Shown here: positions 31,333-32,514 of the stretch, piece after piece
How positions within the stretch are numbered: position 1 is the stretch's first letter
Layout: the number at the start of each line of letters is the position of its first letter
Assembly: GCA_007095845.1 (NCBI GenBank)
Contig: SFBI01000140.1
Coordinates: forward strand, 1-32,514
Direction: 5' to 3'
DNA length: 32,514 bases
Origin: Microcystis aeruginosa Ma_MB_S_20031200_S102
Lineage (GTDB): Bacteria > Cyanobacteriota > Cyanobacteriia > Cyanobacteriales > Microcystaceae
Program-made: the position numbers and the translations under genes
Notes under the pieces: model-generated
The model's database searches: none
Seen by the model: the letters and a program-made list of their open reading frames with translations, nothing else
Told to the model about the DNA's origin: nothing

Positions 31333-32376
31333 ATGCACCCGTGGATATACTATCTAAGACAAAATCCCTATTTATTACTCCATAGCGAAAAGGGACAGCG
31401 TTTTTTCCCTCTCGTAGGGAGATCTTACTGGACAATCGGACGGAGCAAAGATAACGATATCGTGATTAAGGATCACTGCATCTCTCGTAATCACGCTATT
31501 TTACAATCCACGGAAACAGGAGATTTTTATCTGATCGATCTCGGTAGTCTCAATGGAACTTTTGTTAATGGCAGAAGGGTAGGTGTTCCCGTGACTATAC
31601 ATAACACAGATCAGATCACCTTTGGCAAAACCGAAGTGCAGTTCTATCGTCCCACTGGCACTAATGTGGACAAGCAACTGTGCAATTTAGAATGGGATAC
31701 CCTCACCTCGGCCGTCCATGAACGGCGCTTAACATCGGTGATGGTGGTGGATATGCGAAATTTTACGGCTTTAACGAGACAATTAGACGAAAAAGTGCTT
31801 TCTTCCCTAATTGGCAGTTGGTTTCGCCATGCTGGGAGTATCATCCGCAGTTCTGGCAGTTGGGTCGATAAATATATTGGTGATGCAATCATGGCCATCT
31901 GGTTTCACGGCCAACAGGAAGTCAATCGAGACGATATCTTACAAATTTTTCAAGCAATCACGCAAATACACAACATGACTCGCAGCCTGAACCAACAATA
32001 TCCCTTACCCTTTAAATTAGGCATCGGTGCCGCAGTGAATACTGGTTATGCCATGGTGGGTAATACTGGTAGTGATGAACATCCAGATTATACGGCGATT
32101 GGTGATACGGTCAACGCCGCTTTTCGTTTAGAGTCGGCTACTAAAGAAATAGGTAGGGATTTGGCCATCGGAGCAACTACCTACAGTTATCTCATCGGTT
32201 TACCCTATCTCCACCAAGCTTTTGAGCAACATACCGTCAGTCTAAAAGGATATGATGATAGCACCATTACCTACGGAACCACTTTTGATGATTTGGAGCG
32301 TTTCCTCGATGCCAATAGTAGTGAGGAGATGACTGGAATTACAGGTGTTGCCAGTGTTGGGCCAATTCAAGTCTGA
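31333..32376 (+). CDS. FHA domain - class III adenylate/guanylate cyclase
   Basis: The protein is 347 residues. The FHA domain (about 25-100) shows WTIGRSKDNDIVI, CISRNHAILQ and DLGSLNGTFVNGRRV, which together bind phosphothreonine. The cyclase domain (about 130-310) has SVMVVDMRNFTALTRQL with the first metal Asp, GSWVDKYIGDAIMAIWFH with the second, and DYTAIGDTVNAAFRLESAT for the catalytic Asn/Arg region. It should make cAMP or cGMP; the Asp in YTAIGDTVN leans towards cAMP. FHA-cyclase fusions link protein phosphorylation to second-messenger output and are common in cyanobacteria. There is no membrane segment and no operon partner. Confidence 0.92.
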   Translation: MHPWIYYLRQNPYLLLHSEKGQRFFPLVGRSYWTIGRSKDNDIVIKDHCISRNHAILQSTETGDFYLIDLGSLNGTFVNGRRVGVPVTIHNTDQITFGKTEVQFYRPTGTNVDKQLCNLEWDTLTSAVHERRLTSVMVVDMRNFTALTRQLDEKVLSSLIGSWFRHAGSIIRSSGSWVDKYIGDAIMAIWFHGQQEVNRDDILQIFQAITQIHNMTRSLNQQYPLPFKLGIGAAVNTGYAMVGNTGSDEHPDYTAIGDTVNAAFRLESATKEIGRDLAIGATTYSYLIGLPYLHQAFEQHTVSLKGYDDSTITYGTTFDDLERFLDANSSEEMTGITGVASVGPIQV

Positions 32377-32514
32377 ATTGGCGATAAGAAACCAAGGCGT
32401 TGCTGAATTAAGGTATGATTAGGCAAAATGGCGAGCATTCAGAGGAAAATAACTTCTGTTATTTGAATAAGGAACTGGAACATCCTCAAATTTTAGGTAG
32501 TGAATTAGTAATCG

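Noticed and set aside
1-32514. tRNA, rRNA, cas1/cas2, cas6 and anti-CRISPR genes
   Set aside because: I looked for them across the window and found no sequence that supports any of them.
32377-32514. Possible IS or MITE end (ggcgttgctgaattaagg) after the cyclase gene
   Set aside because: It resembles other dispersed ends, but the window stops before a second terminus could be seen.

Overview
The window looks like an accessory, repeat-rich stretch of a cyanobacterial chromosome. Microcystis aeruginosa or a close relative is my best guess. The reasons are many HIP1 octamers (GCGATCGC), a heptamer STRR block, dense MITEs and IS remnants, the cyanobacterial Omp85-lpxC pair, and a DUF29 gene. The species is inferred; the repeats and genes are read directly.

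Layout. 1-3000: the end of an ISL3-type insertion sequence cuts a GMC oxidoreductase gene. The oxidoreductase is followed 11 bp later by a two-TM plus beta-barrel protein resembling the CBASS effector Cap15. A BrnT/BrnA pair and a DUF29 gene between direct repeats come next. 3046-7220: a 5'-nucleotidase-like phosphoesterase, nested MITEs, a ruined small-protein/HNH pair, an intact antitoxin/DUF5615 toxin pair behind a perfect 20-bp palindrome, and a small secreted-protein ORF. 7221-18802: a type III-B (Cmr) CRISPR system on the minus strand. It has a CARF-HEPN effector, a long Cmr6 that may include a Cmr1-like module, Cmr5, Cmr4, Cmr3 and an HD-less Cas10/Cmr2 with an intact GGDD. Two arrays share one 35-bp repeat (7 and 11 copies). 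I infer that both arrays are read on the minus strand, from leaders at their right ends. No cas1, cas2 or cas6 is visible.

A segmental duplication explains the middle of the window. Each array's leader is followed by the same sequence running into the 3' end of ppk. A 190-bp cas10 fragment lies beside array 2. The ancestral order cas10-array-leader-ppk therefore seems to have been duplicated and then decayed. A frameshifted RelE-type toxin with its antitoxin, and hicB with a dead hicA, sit between the two units.

19211-23860: ppk itself, then an ABC-type ATPase plus a truncated DUF4435/TOPRIM protein (PARIS/OLD-like). This pair lies between two copies of the ppk 5' region, so ppk has duplicated ends and a defence cassette on both sides. 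24158-32514: housekeeping genes (Hpt-domain protein, Omp85, lpxC, DUF1460 protein, hemC, FHA-cyclase) separated by tandem repeats and ISL3-type MITEs.

Working model: Cas10 makes cyclic oligoadenylate on target recognition, and the CARF-HEPN protein is activated to cut RNA. The HD DNase is missing, and the usual Cmr4 slicing Asp is not evident. This suggests a system that relies mainly on second-messenger signalling.
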